DNA from: Phycicoccus sp. Root101
GTDB taxonomy: Bacteria > Actinomycetota > Actinomycetes > Actinomycetales > Dermatophilaceae
DNA length: 64,000 bases
Direction of reading: 5' to 3'
Assembly: GCF_001426245.1 (NCBI RefSeq)
Contig: NZ_LMCM01000007.1
Location: 1-64,000, forward strand
Shown here: positions 9,801-17,691 of the stretch, piece after piece
Numbering within the stretch: the first letter of the stretch is position 1
Layout of the letters: every line of letters begins with the position of its first letter
Made by a program: the position numbers and the translations under genes
Notes under the pieces: model-generated
Told to the model about the DNA's origin: nothing
Seen by the model: only the letters and a program-made list of their open reading frames with translations
The model's database searches: none

Positions 9801-10192
9801 GTCGCCATTGGGGCGGCCTGGACGGGGGTGCCGGTCAGGGGGGCGGCCACGAACAGCAGGATCGCCGCGCCGACCAGGCCCGCGGCAGCCGTCTGAGGCA
9901 CGTGCAGGCCCGGCAGCCGCGGGGCGCGGACGCCGCGGGCCCGGGCCAGGATCTCCAGCGCGATCGACCCGGCCAGGAACAGCCACGCCGCCCACCCGAG
10001 AACCGTGAGCGCACCCAGGGCCAGGGTCCCGTCGTCCGGGCTGGTCAGCGCGGTCCGGACCTGGTCGAGTGTGGGCCAGGTGTCGGGTATCGGGTCGGCG
10101 CCGACAGCCACGAGGGTGATCGGCAGGGCGACCACGATGACCACGATGGTCAGGGCTGCGATCAGTCCGGTGAGCCGGGTTCGTAGTGTCAT
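6866..10192 (-). CDS. Large membrane protein with two LysM domains and a C-terminal BTAD-like region
   Basis: 1,108 residues and last gene of the Tad operon; its ATG overlaps the upstream stop (ATGA). Three hydrophobic segments lie in the first 125 residues. After a Pro/Ala/Thr-rich linker come two LysM-like motifs (HVVQRGETLWSLAQQYLGAG and VTVHRGDTLSQIAEEELGDA). A further membrane segment (APWMLAGLTGAGAMLAGAML) precedes a long cytoplasmic part. Its C-terminus has a winged-helix-like stretch (GATPEELAYAFSITPAKARDYVR) and an all-helical BTAD-type end. LysM suggests peptidoglycan contact and BTAD is a regulator module, so it may link the envelope to pilus expression. That role is inference; proteins of this layout commonly sit beside actinobacterial tad loci. 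Confidence 0.75.
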   Translation of the reverse strand: MTLRTRLTGLIAALTIVVIVVALPITLVAVGADPIPDTWPTLDQVRTALTSPDDGTLALGALTVLGWAAWLFLAGSIALEILARARGVRAPRLPGLHVPQTAAAGLVGAAILLFVAAPLTGTPVQAAPMATQATTQTVTAAPARAATPLTGAHHGSPTPKPARATARHTEAQATTARPEPTTLDHVVQRGETLWSLAQQYLGAGSRYTELADLNRDVLGPNPGFLTVGEVLHVPAATPTTGAHPDKQMVEHGVTVHRGDTLSQIAEEELGDADKYPEIFEASKDTVQPDGRHLSDPDLILPGWELSIPAMKAAVAATANAHREPAGTEHPRLGSSEPAGAGEPTPQAAAPQAAPESPTTPPADAPTVQQPEPTPAATSGDTHDDADPPHAPWMLAGLTGAGAMLAGAMLLALRGRRKAQFRARRPGRTIAAPEARLAPVEKTLTAVGGPASVNVQVMDEALRRLAVETAASTARMPELAAVELAQHALTLHLSTPTTLEPPWVGSADQLHWTLAAGADLRDVGPLTPDQPAPYPLLVTIGAGDDGGVWLLNIEDLDLSITGDATFGRDFARYVAAEIACNPWSHGVRVDLVGVAHEVAAMNTDRIHVHAAGEEDPAAQALADAITMIDRSAEADADIVTARARQDGAEAWPARLLLVEAAEDSEGSPGESAGGGLPPALEQLLETVYRHAGQTGTCVVVRGERKGTPGLVLRVTGNGRVILPHAGLDLIAVGLTSDEAQGCAALLAQSEDLADAPMPVDQHARDGWRAWSDEAGALREEHTITRHDPADDDGAVSLLDHDDEDYLRKGATTNDDLETLAPQVPQRVSDAVADADPTLDDDLAMWWSQDCPLPRLTLLGPVAARTRGTPVTKRKPYYTEMLAFLATRAHGATPEELAYAFSITPAKARDYVRIVRDWLGTNPRTGETHLPDARKAPAAIASGVGVYQVLDLLVDVDLFRRLRVRGESRGPDGVEDLRTALRLVQGRPFDRLRDGGWSFLSEGDRLDQHMICAIVDVAHLVTTHSLQTGDTRQARLAAETAALAAPDEEIPRLDLAAVADAEGHPGEAERILRDEVCNRTDDEAPPPELSDRTKRVITTRDWHERSRKAG

Positions 10193-10686
10193 CGCTGCAC
10201 CCCTTGCAGTGCTCTGGTGATGGTTGCCTGCCCGTGGCCGGTCACGGTGAGGTGGTTGATCCCGATGATGGACAGGAACTTGGTGGTGTAGACCGCGCTG
10301 GTTGTGACCTCGATGGTGTCGCCGCCGGTGACCCGGGCGGTGCCGGCGACGTCGCCGGCGGCGAGGTAGCTGCGAGCGGCCTGGACTGCTCGGGAGGTGT
10401 CCGCGATTGCGCCTTCACCGCGGATGGCCGGTGCAGCCTGGAGTTGCTGGCCGCCGACCCGGGCTGCCTGGCGGGCGATGTCTCGGGCGTGCTGTTGGGC
10501 GTACACCTGGCCACCCAGGTCCACGGCCATCCCGACCAGAACGATCATGACGAAGCCGGTGGTCACGATCCAGAGGGTGATGGAGCCGCGCTCCGACGCG
10601 CAGACGACCCCGCCGCCGCCGAGGCCGCGCAGCCGGGCTGTGGGGCGGCGGGTCGAGCTGACGAGCTGGGGGTTCGTGTGGTGCAT
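10189..10686 (-). CDS. TadE/TadG-like pilus assembly pseudopilin
   Basis: 165 residues. After a charged leader comes ERGSITLWIVTTGFVMIVLVGMAVDLGG, the Gly-Ser-(hydrophobic) membrane start typical of TadE/TadG minor pseudopilins. An extracellular part lacking cysteines follows, with a QHARDIARQAARVGGQQL segment seen in the family. It follows another TadE-like gene with a 4-bp gap and overlaps the LysM gene by ATGA, so the two are translationally coupled. Which minor pilin it corresponds to is not clear. Confidence 0.78.
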   Translation of the reverse strand: MHHTNPQLVSSTRRPTARLRGLGGGGVVCASERGSITLWIVTTGFVMIVLVGMAVDLGGQVYAQQHARDIARQAARVGGQQLQAAPAIRGEGAIADTSRAVQAARSYLAAGDVAGTARVTGGDTIEVTTSAVYTTKFLSIIGINHLTVTGHGQATITRALQGVQR

Positions 10687-10690
10687 GGCC

Positions 10691-11143
10691 TCACCGCTCT
10701 CGGTAGGTGTCCAGCGGCGAGGACATGCTCGCTGCCACGGTTCGGGTGCCTGGGACTCCGGGCACGGCCAGGTCGGAGAGGTTGACCACGCAGGTGACGG
10801 TGGCCCGCACGCTGGCGGGGGTGCCCACAGGCGAACCGAAGCCGCTGGTGTCGACGCTGATGGTCATCCGCAGGCAGTTGACTTTCTGGTTGTTCAGGGC
10901 CTGCGTGGCCGCGGCTGTTGCCGTGTCCACGGCCTGGGCCTGGGTCCGCGAGATGGAGGCGGATCGGGCGGCTTCGGTGGCCGCCGAGCCCACGGCCTGG
11001 TTGGCTACGGCTACCCGGCCGGCGAACATGATGAGCCCGACGAAGAGCATGAACGCCGGCACCCCGATGGCGGCCTCGATGACGGCCGACCCTGCCTCGC
11101 GCCCCGCGAGCCAGAGGCGGGGCTGGCGCCGTAGGTGGCTCAC
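10691..11143 (-). CDS. TadE-family minor pseudopilin
   Basis: 150 residues. The N-terminal GSAVIEAAIGVPAFMLFVGLIMFAGR shows the TadE signature, with glutamate five residues after the glycine and a long hydrophobic helix. The downstream RVAVANQAVGSAATEAARSASISR is also typical. Two cysteines (NCLRM and VTCVV) could form a disulphide outside the cell. It overlaps the previous gene by ATGA. It probably helps assemble or anchor the Flp pilus. Confidence 0.85.
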   Translation of the reverse strand: MSHLRRQPRLWLAGREAGSAVIEAAIGVPAFMLFVGLIMFAGRVAVANQAVGSAATEAARSASISRTQAQAVDTATAAATQALNNQKVNCLRMTISVDTSGFGSPVGTPASVRATVTCVVNLSDLAVPGVPGTRTVAASMSSPLDTYRER

Positions 11144-11559
11144 TGGGTGGTCCTCTCGACGGGGGCGCTGGCGCTTTGGGTGATCTTGGGTGCCCAGCCG
11201 GGGATCACGCTGAGCGAGCGTCCGGTGACGGTCACGGTGGCGGTGGTGGTGCTGCGGGAGCTGCGGATCCTGGGCGCCTGGAGCACGTCGTCACCGCCGG
11301 CTGCGGTGATGAAGGCGTAGGCGTCGTGGGCGCCTGTCGCGCCGGATCCGCCCACTCCAGCGGCGGTCCGGACGCCCTCTTGCGCGGCGGCCAGGGCGAC
11401 GGTTCGTGCGTGGTAGATGAGGGCACCTTGCATGCCGAGGAACATCACCGCGAACAGCGCCGGCATCAGCAGCACCATCTGGATCGAGGTCGATCCACGG
11501 TCGTGTTCCGTGACCGCCATCCAGGGGTCACGGGACGCGAACCTGCGGGGCCGGTGCAC
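11140..11559 (-). CDS. TadE-like minor pseudopilin
   Basis: 139 residues. RGSTSIQMVLLMPALFAVMFLGMQGAL is the single membrane helix in TadE position, but glutamine (IQM) replaces the usual +5 glutamate. The region after the helix (ARTVALAAAQEGVRTAA) follows the TadE pattern. The short extracellular part has no cysteines. Stop and next start overlap as ATGA. The missing glutamate suggests a specialised subunit, or one not assembled by the same rule. Confidence 0.8.
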   Translation of the reverse strand: MHRPRRFASRDPWMAVTEHDRGSTSIQMVLLMPALFAVMFLGMQGALIYHARTVALAAAQEGVRTAAGVGGSGATGAHDAYAFITAAGGDDVLQAPRIRSSRSTTTATVTVTGRSLSVIPGWAPKITQSASAPVERTTQ

Positions 11560-11565
11560 GGTTGT

Positions 11566-11766
11566 CTACTTGATCTCTGCGGCCTTGGTGCGCACATAGT
11601 TGGTGATCGCGAGGACGACGATCCCGACGATGGCGATGACGGCCACCGCCCAGATGACGTTCTCGATCGTCACCGAGCCGCGCTCGGGGTCCTTGGTGGG
11701 CTTGCGGATGGCGATGTCGCGCATCGCGATGCCGAGGGTGTGCAGTGTTGCTGCGAGGTAGTACAT
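11566..11766 (-). CDS. Flp-type major pilin candidate
   Basis: 66 residues. A 30-residue leader ends in RG, followed by SVTIENVIWAVAVIAIVGIV. This is a class IVb prepilin cleavage motif with glutamate at position 5 of the mature protein and one hydrophobic helix, then a short charged tail. The mature pilin would be about 36 residues, similar to other Flp pilins. It lies between the secretion genes and the minor pilins. No prepilin peptidase gene is visible in the locus, so processing must rely on a peptidase elsewhere. Confidence 0.78.
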   Translation of the reverse strand: MYYLAATLHTLGIAMRDIAIRKPTKDPERGSVTIENVIWAVAVIAIVGIVVLAITNYVRTKAAEIK

Positions 11767-11861
11767 AGGGTCTCCCCCTGGTTCGGTCCGGTGGTTGGTC
11801 GGGGCCCGGCGCCCCGGAGGTTGGGTCCGTTACATGGGTAGTGGCCCGGTGGGTGAGGTGG

Positions 11862-12776
11862 TCAGGTGCTGCCTGCGATCACGCGCAGCAGGGCAGGTGC
11901 GACGAGGATGGCCAAGAAGATCACCCCCAGCAGGCTCATCGGGATGGACATCTTTTCGCCGACCTCGTTGGCCCTGGCCTTCTCGGTGGCGAGCATCGCG
12001 CTGCGCATCCCTGCGGAGCGGGCGCGCAGGCTGCGGTAGATCTGGGCGCCCTCCTCCCCGGACAGGCGCATGATGTCGGCGAGGTCGTCGAGCTCGGGCA
12101 ACCCCAGCTCGAGGGCCAGGGCGTGCAGGGCATCCCATGGGGTCAGCCCAGACCATCGGGTGCGGGCGAGCTCCTCGCCGAGGCGGCGGAACACCCAGGA
12201 GTCGCCCACGCCCGCGGCCACCTCCATGGCCTGTCGGGGCCCGGCGCCGGAGTTGCGCTCGAGCGCCACGAAGTCGATGTATGCGCCCAGCGCGCGGCTG
12301 AACTCGGCCCGTACCTTCTTGGCGTCGTCGCGGACGTTGTAGTTGGGCAGGAAGAACATGACAGTCGCCAGACCGACGGTCGCGACGGCGGGGATGAAGA
12401 TGGGCAGGCGCGCCCCGAGGAGGGTGAAGAAGGTGGTTAGCAGTGGCGGGATGGCCAGCCCGAGCAGGGCGAACATGATCTTCTCGCCGTAGTAGCGGCT
12501 GACAGGAGTCCGCAGGATCGCCAGCTCCTGGACCGGGATGGTGCCCCAGGTACCGACCGGCAGGGTCTTCATCCCCCAGGCGCCCAACCGTTCGCGGGTG
12601 TCGGCGGCCGGGTGCAGCGCCTCGACGGCGCGCCGCTTGGCGTGCTCGGGTGACAACCGCCCGAGCGCATCGCCCAGGTCGGGGTCGGCAGGGGTCAGGC
12701 GCCAGACCAGCAGCGCCACCCCGAGGCCGATGAGGGCGCCACCGGTCAGCGCTAGCTGCAGACCGGTGGCCATCAT
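11862..12776 (-). CDS. tadC: Tad secretion platform protein TadC (GspF-like)
   Basis: 304 residues from ATG 12776, chosen because it overlaps the tadB stop as ATGA; the frame extends 24 codons further upstream. Hydrophobic segments lie near the N-terminus (LQLALTGGALIGLGVALLVW), mid-protein (MFALLGLAIPPLLTTFFTLLG and IFIPAVATVGLATVMFFLP) and at the C-terminus (MSLLGVIFLAILVAPALLR). The GspF/T2SSF helical core lies between them (GPRQAMEVAAGVG, GLPELDDLADIMRLSGEEGAQI). With TadB it forms the inner-membrane platform on which the TadA ATPase acts. Confidence 0.88.
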   Translation of the reverse strand: MMATGLQLALTGGALIGLGVALLVWRLTPADPDLGDALGRLSPEHAKRRAVEALHPAADTRERLGAWGMKTLPVGTWGTIPVQELAILRTPVSRYYGEKIMFALLGLAIPPLLTTFFTLLGARLPIFIPAVATVGLATVMFFLPNYNVRDDAKKVRAEFSRALGAYIDFVALERNSGAGPRQAMEVAAGVGDSWVFRRLGEELARTRWSGLTPWDALHALALELGLPELDDLADIMRLSGEEGAQIYRSLRARSAGMRSAMLATEKARANEVGEKMSIPMSLLGVIFLAILVAPALLRVIAGST

Positions 12777-13651
12777 CGGGCTGCCTGCCTGCAGGCGGAC
12801 CCGATGAACCGGGGCAGCGGCTTCCCGGTGGACATCGTGCGCATCCACAGCAGCGTCGCCACGTACAGGCCGAGCAGCAGCACCAGGAGCAGCTGCCCGA
12901 TCGGGGTCCCGTAGGGGCGGACGTAGTCCCCGGTCAGCGCCAGGACACCGAGGACTGAGATCGTGATCAGGGTGACCCAGCGCGCGGTCGACCGCGGCCT
13001 GGCCCGGTCCGACTCGATCTCTCGCCTGGCTGCGACGTCGGCTGCGGTGGACTCAGCGAGGGCTTCCAGGACGCTGGCCACGCCGGCGCCTCGGTGGCGG
13101 GCCGCGAGGATGAGGTTGCCGGCGATCAGGTCGCCGGTGGTGTCGTCGAGCTCGTCGGCGAAGGCGCGCAGGGCGTCTTCGGTGGCCCACCGGGCACGCA
13201 GCCGGGACGCCAGGCGGGTGACCTCGGGCCGGATCGCTTCAGGGGTTGAGCGCAGGGTGGAGATCAGTGCCTGCTCGAGGCCGACGCCGGCGGTGAGGAT
13301 GCCCGCCAGGGAACGGGTCCACTCCTCCATCGCTTCCAGCCGGTAGATCTTGCTGGCCGAGGGTGGCGCGGACAGCAGGATGGGCACGCCTGCGGCCGCC
13401 GCAGGCACGAGCGGGATCGCGATGATCCAGCCCGTCAGGAGCGCGACCGCGACGCCCGCCGCGGCGCCTGCGGCCAGCAGGAGCCGGGTGTGCCGGTCCA
13501 GCCCACGGAGTCGACCCAGACTGGCTCCTTTGCCGATGGTGCTGCGCTTCGGCGCCGGGGGTGGGGTGGGGTGGGGCCGCAGACCGGCGACGACGCCCAG
13601 CAGGCCGGCGACGATCAGCGCTCCGGCCACGGCCGGTACCAGCGGGGTCAT
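12773..13651 (-). CDS. tadB: Tad secretion platform protein TadB (GspF-like)
   Basis: 292 residues. Two N-terminal and two C-terminal hydrophobic segments flank a T2SSF cytoplasmic domain (EEWTRSLAGILTAGVGLEQALISTL, then ARHRGAGVASVLEALAES). It is the partner of the downstream tadC, with which it shares an ATGA overlap, and it overlaps tadA in the same way. The order tadA-tadB-tadC is the normal one in tad loci. Confidence 0.9.
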   Translation of the reverse strand: MTPLVPAVAGALIVAGLLGVVAGLRPHPTPPPAPKRSTIGKGASLGRLRGLDRHTRLLLAAGAAAGVAVALLTGWIIAIPLVPAAAAGVPILLSAPPSASKIYRLEAMEEWTRSLAGILTAGVGLEQALISTLRSTPEAIRPEVTRLASRLRARWATEDALRAFADELDDTTGDLIAGNLILAARHRGAGVASVLEALAESTAADVAARREIESDRARPRSTARWVTLITISVLGVLALTGDYVRPYGTPIGQLLLVLLLGLYVATLLWMRTMSTGKPLPRFIGSACRQAAR

Positions 13652-15222
13652 GATGCGGCCTCGCTATGCCCGTAGAACTCCTCGAGAACGAATCCCCACA
13701 CGGCAAGCTCCCGGTACTCATCGGGCAGGACCGCAGGCTCCGCCTGCCGGCTGCCGGGCGGTGCGAGGAAGACCCGCTGGACGGCGTACCCCTTCTCGCG
13801 CTCTCCGGGGGTCAGGGTGAGGATTTCGGTGACCCAGCGGGAGCGTTGCGCGGTGCCGTCGGCCAGTGGGGTGGTTTCCAGGTGGACGTGCACGATGATG
13901 TCGATGCTGGCTGCGATCGCCCGCACGGCGTAGTCGTGGGTGATGTGGGGCCCGGCCTCCATGGCGCAGGTCACCAGCTTGCCGATCGCTCCTTCGGCGT
14001 TCTTGGCGTGGGTGGTGGATATCGAGCCCGCGCCGGACTCCATGGCCTTGAGCATGGCCAGGACCTCCGGTCCTCGAACTTCACCCACGATCTGGCGGGA
14101 GAGGTCGAACCGGAAGCTGTCGAACAGGGCTTGGCTCAGGGTGAACTCGCCGGCCTGGCTGCCGTCGGCGGTCCGCTCGCCGGAGCCGGGGCGCGCCTCC
14201 CACGGGAAGACGTACGGGTGCTGGTCCTTAAGCTCGTGCAGGTGAAGCTCGTACTCGGTTTCGAAGGTGCCGATGATCTCGTGCTGGGGGATCTCCGCGC
14301 ACAGCGCCCTGACCAGGGTGGTCTTGCCTGCTCCCTGGGCGCCGGACACGACGATGCTGCGGCGGGCCTTCACGGCCGCGGACAGGAATGACGCCGCCAG
14401 CTCCGTGAGGGTCCCACGGTCGACCAGGTCGGCCAGGGTGACCCTGCGCAGTCGGTGCCGCCGGATGACCACCGATGGGCGCGGTGTGACCCATGCCGCT
14501 GCGGCCAGCCGTGCGCCGCCGTCCAGACGCAGGTGCAGCCGCGGCTGACCCTCCGAGAAGGGCCGCGCGTTGACCTCCGACCGAGAGGCCAGGAAGACCA
14601 GGAAGTCGATCAGCTCCTGGTCCGAGTTGGCCACGGGCGGCCCGGGGATCACGCGGCCGTCGGTGAGCTCGAGGAACACCGAGTCGCAGCCGAAGATCAG
14701 GATGTTCTCGACCCGGTGGTCGTCGACCAGTGGTTGCAGTCGCCCGAGCCCGAACAGGGAGTCGTCGACGGCCTTGGCCAAGGCGTCCTGCTCGGCGGGG
14801 TCCCACGCCTGTTGGCCAGCGCCGACTCGCTCGTCGTGCTCGTTGTTGAGCAGCTCGAGGATGATCGCGCGGCCGTGCTCTCGCTGCGCGGCCGGGCGCA
14901 GGTGGCCCCGCTCCTCCCCGAGGGCGGCACTGAGACGGTCCGAGGCCTGTCCCCGCAGGGCGGTGACCAGGCCCCAGTCGATGTCGGCGCCGTGCCGATA
15001 GATCCGGGGCATGTTCTGGTCGACGCCGTCGGGCTCGGTCGGGTTTCGCGGGCGCGACGAAGTCGGTGTCGGGCCGGCCGTTGGTGACATCGAGAACGAC
15101 CCCCGCACCCTGCCCGGGCGGACGGTCGGGCGGTCCGTCGGCGGCGCGGCGAACAACGGCAGGAAGGCCGGGTCGGTGGGGTGGCTGCCCGGCTCGCGGT
15201 TCACCGTGGTGTTGTCGGTCAT
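13648..15222 (-). CDS. tadA: Tad pilus assembly ATPase TadA/CpaF
   Basis: 524 residues from ATG 15222, which overlaps the upstream stop as ATGA; the long open frame further upstream is a shadow of the next gene. A proline-rich, probably disordered N-terminus of about 75 residues precedes the secretion ATPase. Motifs: VENILIFGCDSVFLE and NARPFSEGQPRLHLRLDGGARL (N-terminal domain), Walker A GAQGAGKTT, Asp box region FETEYELHL, Walker B-like DLSRQIVGEVRGPE and His box STTHAKNAEGAI. It powers pilin extrusion through TadB/TadC. Confidence 0.93.
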   Translation of the reverse strand: MTDNTTVNREPGSHPTDPAFLPLFAAPPTDRPTVRPGRVRGSFSMSPTAGPTPTSSRPRNPTEPDGVDQNMPRIYRHGADIDWGLVTALRGQASDRLSAALGEERGHLRPAAQREHGRAIILELLNNEHDERVGAGQQAWDPAEQDALAKAVDDSLFGLGRLQPLVDDHRVENILIFGCDSVFLELTDGRVIPGPPVANSDQELIDFLVFLASRSEVNARPFSEGQPRLHLRLDGGARLAAAAWVTPRPSVVIRRHRLRRVTLADLVDRGTLTELAASFLSAAVKARRSIVVSGAQGAGKTTLVRALCAEIPQHEIIGTFETEYELHLHELKDQHPYVFPWEARPGSGERTADGSQAGEFTLSQALFDSFRFDLSRQIVGEVRGPEVLAMLKAMESGAGSISTTHAKNAEGAIGKLVTCAMEAGPHITHDYAVRAIAASIDIIVHVHLETTPLADGTAQRSRWVTEILTLTPGEREKGYAVQRVFLAPPGSRQAEPAVLPDEYRELAVWGFVLEEFYGHSEAAS

Positions 15223-16019
15223 GCCGTCCCCCCGACGATCTGCGTGGCGAGCTGGTCGCGGTTGGTGGTCACCGCGGACTGGATCGAGGTCCGAGCCGCC
15301 GTGAGGCTGCGGACGAGGCGGGAGGAGTCGAATCGGCGCGGTGCCTTGGCTCCCTTGGCGAATACGTTGGAGGCCGCGGGGTCCCAGGCCAGCGAGGCGA
15401 TTACTGGGATCTGCAGGACCTTCTGGACGTCCCGGGCGGGGTAGGGCTCCCCCTCCCCGACGAGCAGCAAGCCCAAAGAGGACGTCCCGCCGACTCCTTC
15501 GAACCCGGTTCGCAGCGTCTCGACCCAAGACCGTGCCCCGGACAGGGACACCAGGTCTGTCCGGGTCACCATCAGGGCCAGATCCGCCGCGTAGATCAGA
15601 GGCTCGGGGCTCCCGACCAGGCCGAGCCGGCCCGCGTCGACGATGACGTCCTGGCCCGTGGCCTCTAGTGCCATCAGCTCCGCGGCGAGCGTCTGCCACA
15701 ACGGCAGCAGGCTGCGCGCTTGCCCGTGCGCGCGGGTGCCCGGCAGCAGGGAGACCGCCGCGTTGGGCAGGCCTGGCATCCGCACCGTGGACTCGGCGAT
15801 CGCCTCGCGCAGCTGGCCGTGCCGCTGCGCCAGCGCCAAATCGATCAGCGAGTTCGTCGGCGTCGACTCGCCACGCAGGTAGCCGGCGAAAACAGCCGAA
15901 CCGCCGGTCGGGTCGGCTTCGACCAGCAGCACCGGCCGCGACCAAGTCAGGGCCAGCCCCAGGGCCGAGGCCGTGACCCCGGGCGACCCGGAGGCGGAGA
16001 ACAGCACGATCAGGGCCAT
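15219..16019 (-). CDS. tadZ: TadZ/CpaE-like ParA-family protein with degenerate P-loop
   Basis: 266 residues. The MinD/ParA fold is suggested by the N-terminal LIVLFSASGSPGVTASALGLALTW, the LLVEADPTGGSAVF Walker A' region and QDVIVDAGRLG. The P-loop has SGSPGVTAS instead of KGGxGKTT, so the catalytic and signature lysines are missing. ATP hydrolysis is therefore doubtful, as in several atypical TadZ proteins. In Tad systems TadZ localises the machine to a site in the cell. It is followed by tadA with an ATGA overlap. Confidence 0.75.
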   Translation of the reverse strand: MALIVLFSASGSPGVTASALGLALTWSRPVLLVEADPTGGSAVFAGYLRGESTPTNSLIDLALAQRHGQLREAIAESTVRMPGLPNAAVSLLPGTRAHGQARSLLPLWQTLAAELMALEATGQDVIVDAGRLGLVGSPEPLIYAADLALMVTRTDLVSLSGARSWVETLRTGFEGVGGTSSLGLLLVGEGEPYPARDVQKVLQIPVIASLAWDPAASNVFAKGAKAPRRFDSSRLVRSLTAARTSIQSAVTTNRDQLATQIVGGTA

Positions 16020-16022
16020 GGC

Positions 16023-16742
16023 TCAGCGTTCCCGGCTGTCCAGGACCAGCGCCACCTTGCCAGTCGCCGCCCGAGCCGCCAGCTCGGCGGCCTGCTCTTG
16101 CGGCACCTCGACGGAGACCACCGTCTGCTCGTTCTCGCCGTTCGGGTGGAGACCCACCACGGTCGCGGAGATGGCTTCAGGCGGCTCCTGACCCACGTCG
16201 CCTTGCTGACCTGGGGTCGCCACGATGCGGACTTGGTCGCCGGCCAGCAACTTCTCTCCCGGCATCAGTGAGGGCGGCAACGCGACCCCTACCACCGACC
16301 TGCCCTTCCCAGGCAGGACGGTGGTGGTCACGTCCGCGGCCGTGATCAGGCTGCCGGCGGCCATGTCCATCGCCGCGCGCTGGCCCACCAGGCTTCCCAG
16401 GCGGTCGCCCGGCATGCTCTTGAGGGCGGGATCCAGCCCCACTTGGACCGTCATCAGGTCGCCTCGGGTGATCGCCTCCCCGCGGGTGACGGTCTGGCGC
16501 ATCGCCACCACCTCGTGGGTGTTGGCCGTCGACGACCACGTCCATGCCCCCAGCAGGGCGCCGAGGATGACGGCCGCAACCGACGCGGCGACCAACGCCG
16601 GTCGACGACGAAGCTTTGGCGCCGGCGTCACGGACGCCTGCCCGCCGTCGGCGCCGCTCTTGGCTCGACGCCGGCGGACCGGTCGCGTGCCTGCTCCCTC
16701 GCTCACGGCGGCGGAGTCGGCCGTCTCGGTGGTCAGCGCCAT
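16023..16742 (-). CDS. SAF-domain protein, CpaB/RcpC-like
   Basis: 239 residues. A charged cytoplasmic N-terminus with RRRR and KLRRR is followed by one membrane segment (PALVAASVAAVILGALLGAWTW). A SAF domain comes next (VVAMRQTVTRGEAITRGDLMTVQV, then AAMDMAAGSLITAADV). In RcpC/CpaB proteins this domain is thought to bind glycans and guide the pilus through the wall. RBS: AGGGGGAACAG before the ATG. Three bases separate it from tadZ. Confidence 0.83.
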   Translation of the reverse strand: MALTTETADSAAVSEGAGTRPVRRRRAKSGADGGQASVTPAPKLRRRPALVAASVAAVILGALLGAWTWSSTANTHEVVAMRQTVTRGEAITRGDLMTVQVGLDPALKSMPGDRLGSLVGQRAAMDMAAGSLITAADVTTTVLPGKGRSVVGVALPPSLMPGEKLLAGDQVRIVATPGQQGDVGQEPPEAISATVVGLHPNGENEQTVVSVEVPQEQAAELAARAATGKVALVLDSRER

Positions 16743-16761
16743 CTGTTCCCCCTAGAGCTGC

Positions 16762-17691
16762 TCAGCTGCTCAGCACCTGGGCTTCGCCCATGGTGATCGT
16801 GGTCGTGTCGGTGAAGTCCAGCGGGATCGTGCCGGTCAGGCCGATCCCTACCCAGGTGACGACCCAGTAGGTCGTGGCCCGCACCGTGTAGGTGCCTTGC
16901 CGGGTGTAGGTGTGCCCGCAGGTCGGGGACGACTGTTTGCCGTAGGAGTCGGCATACGCCGTGCCTGGCCCGGTGCACGTGATCTTGGCGCCGTCGCCCA
17001 TCGTCCAGACGGTGCGTTGAGCCTTCGCTGTTGCCGTGACCGTGAAGCCACCTGCCGTCGCGGACTGGGTTTGCGGCCCCCACGTCGTCGCCCCAGGATT
17101 CTGTGCCCACATCCACGTCGGCATCCCTATGATCCCAACGTTTCCCGCTCCGGACTCCGGCACGATGCCGATGTTGATGGCGCGGAGGTTCATCCGCGCG
17201 ACCGCCTGCCGCGCCAGCACCTGCGGGTCCGGCGGCGCGCCGTTCGGTGGCTTGGCCAGCCAGAGCCAGAAGGCAATCCCGGAAACCGGACCGATACCCA
17301 CCGGTCGCGTGCACACGTAGACCTGACCGGTCGTGCGCCCACCCCAGGCCGGGTCACTGAACGGCGGCTTCGGCTGCAACACCTTGGCGTAGCACTGCTG
17401 CGACTGCACCCACCATCCATCCGACGAGGAGCAGGGCACCACCTTCGTCGGCGAGGTCAAGGCCAGGGTGCACGTTGGCAGGGAGACGGGCTTGGCGTCA
17501 CCCCCGGCGCCGCCACCCCCACCACCCCCGCCACCACCGGGGCCGGTGACGACGATGATGCACTCCCCACTCCAAGGATCAGGACTCGTGCCGGGAAGGC
17601 ATGTGACCGGCAGGGCCGCTGCGTACTCTGGCGCTGCCCAACCAAGCAGTGCAACAGCAATCGCTAGGGCGGACGGGGCGGGCCTCAGCAT
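16762..17691 (-). CDS. Secreted protein of the Tad operon with glycine-rich linker
   Basis: 309 residues from ATG 17691; the upstream part of the open frame overlaps the lipoprotein gene and is not used. A signal peptide (LAIAVALLGWAAPEYAAALP) leads to a short Cys-containing segment, a run of about ten glycines (near residue 60) and a Cys-rich domain with PTCTLALTSPTKVVPCSSSDGWW and a later CGHTYTRQGTYTVRATTYW. The last motif resembles a PKD-type beta-sandwich. I do not recognise a function. Its position suggests an exported pilus accessory or surface protein. Confidence 0.65.
   Translation of the reverse strand: MLRPAPSALAIAVALLGWAAPEYAAALPVTCLPGTSPDPWSGECIIVVTGPGGGGGGGGGGAGGDAKPVSLPTCTLALTSPTKVVPCSSSDGWWVQSQQCYAKVLQPKPPFSDPAWGGRTTGQVYVCTRPVGIGPVSGIAFWLWLAKPPNGAPPDPQVLARQAVARMNLRAINIGIVPESGAGNVGIIGMPTWMWAQNPGATTWGPQTQSATAGGFTVTATAKAQRTVWTMGDGAKITCTGPGTAYADSYGKQSSPTCGHTYTRQGTYTVRATTYWVVTWVGIGLTGTIPLDFTDTTTITMGEAQVLSS

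Noticed and set aside
6677-10186. Plus-strand open frame of about 1,169 codons
   Set aside because: It is antisense to the LysM/BTAD gene and its product is Gly/Arg/Val-rich without any motif; the minus-strand gene has clear domains and operon overlaps.
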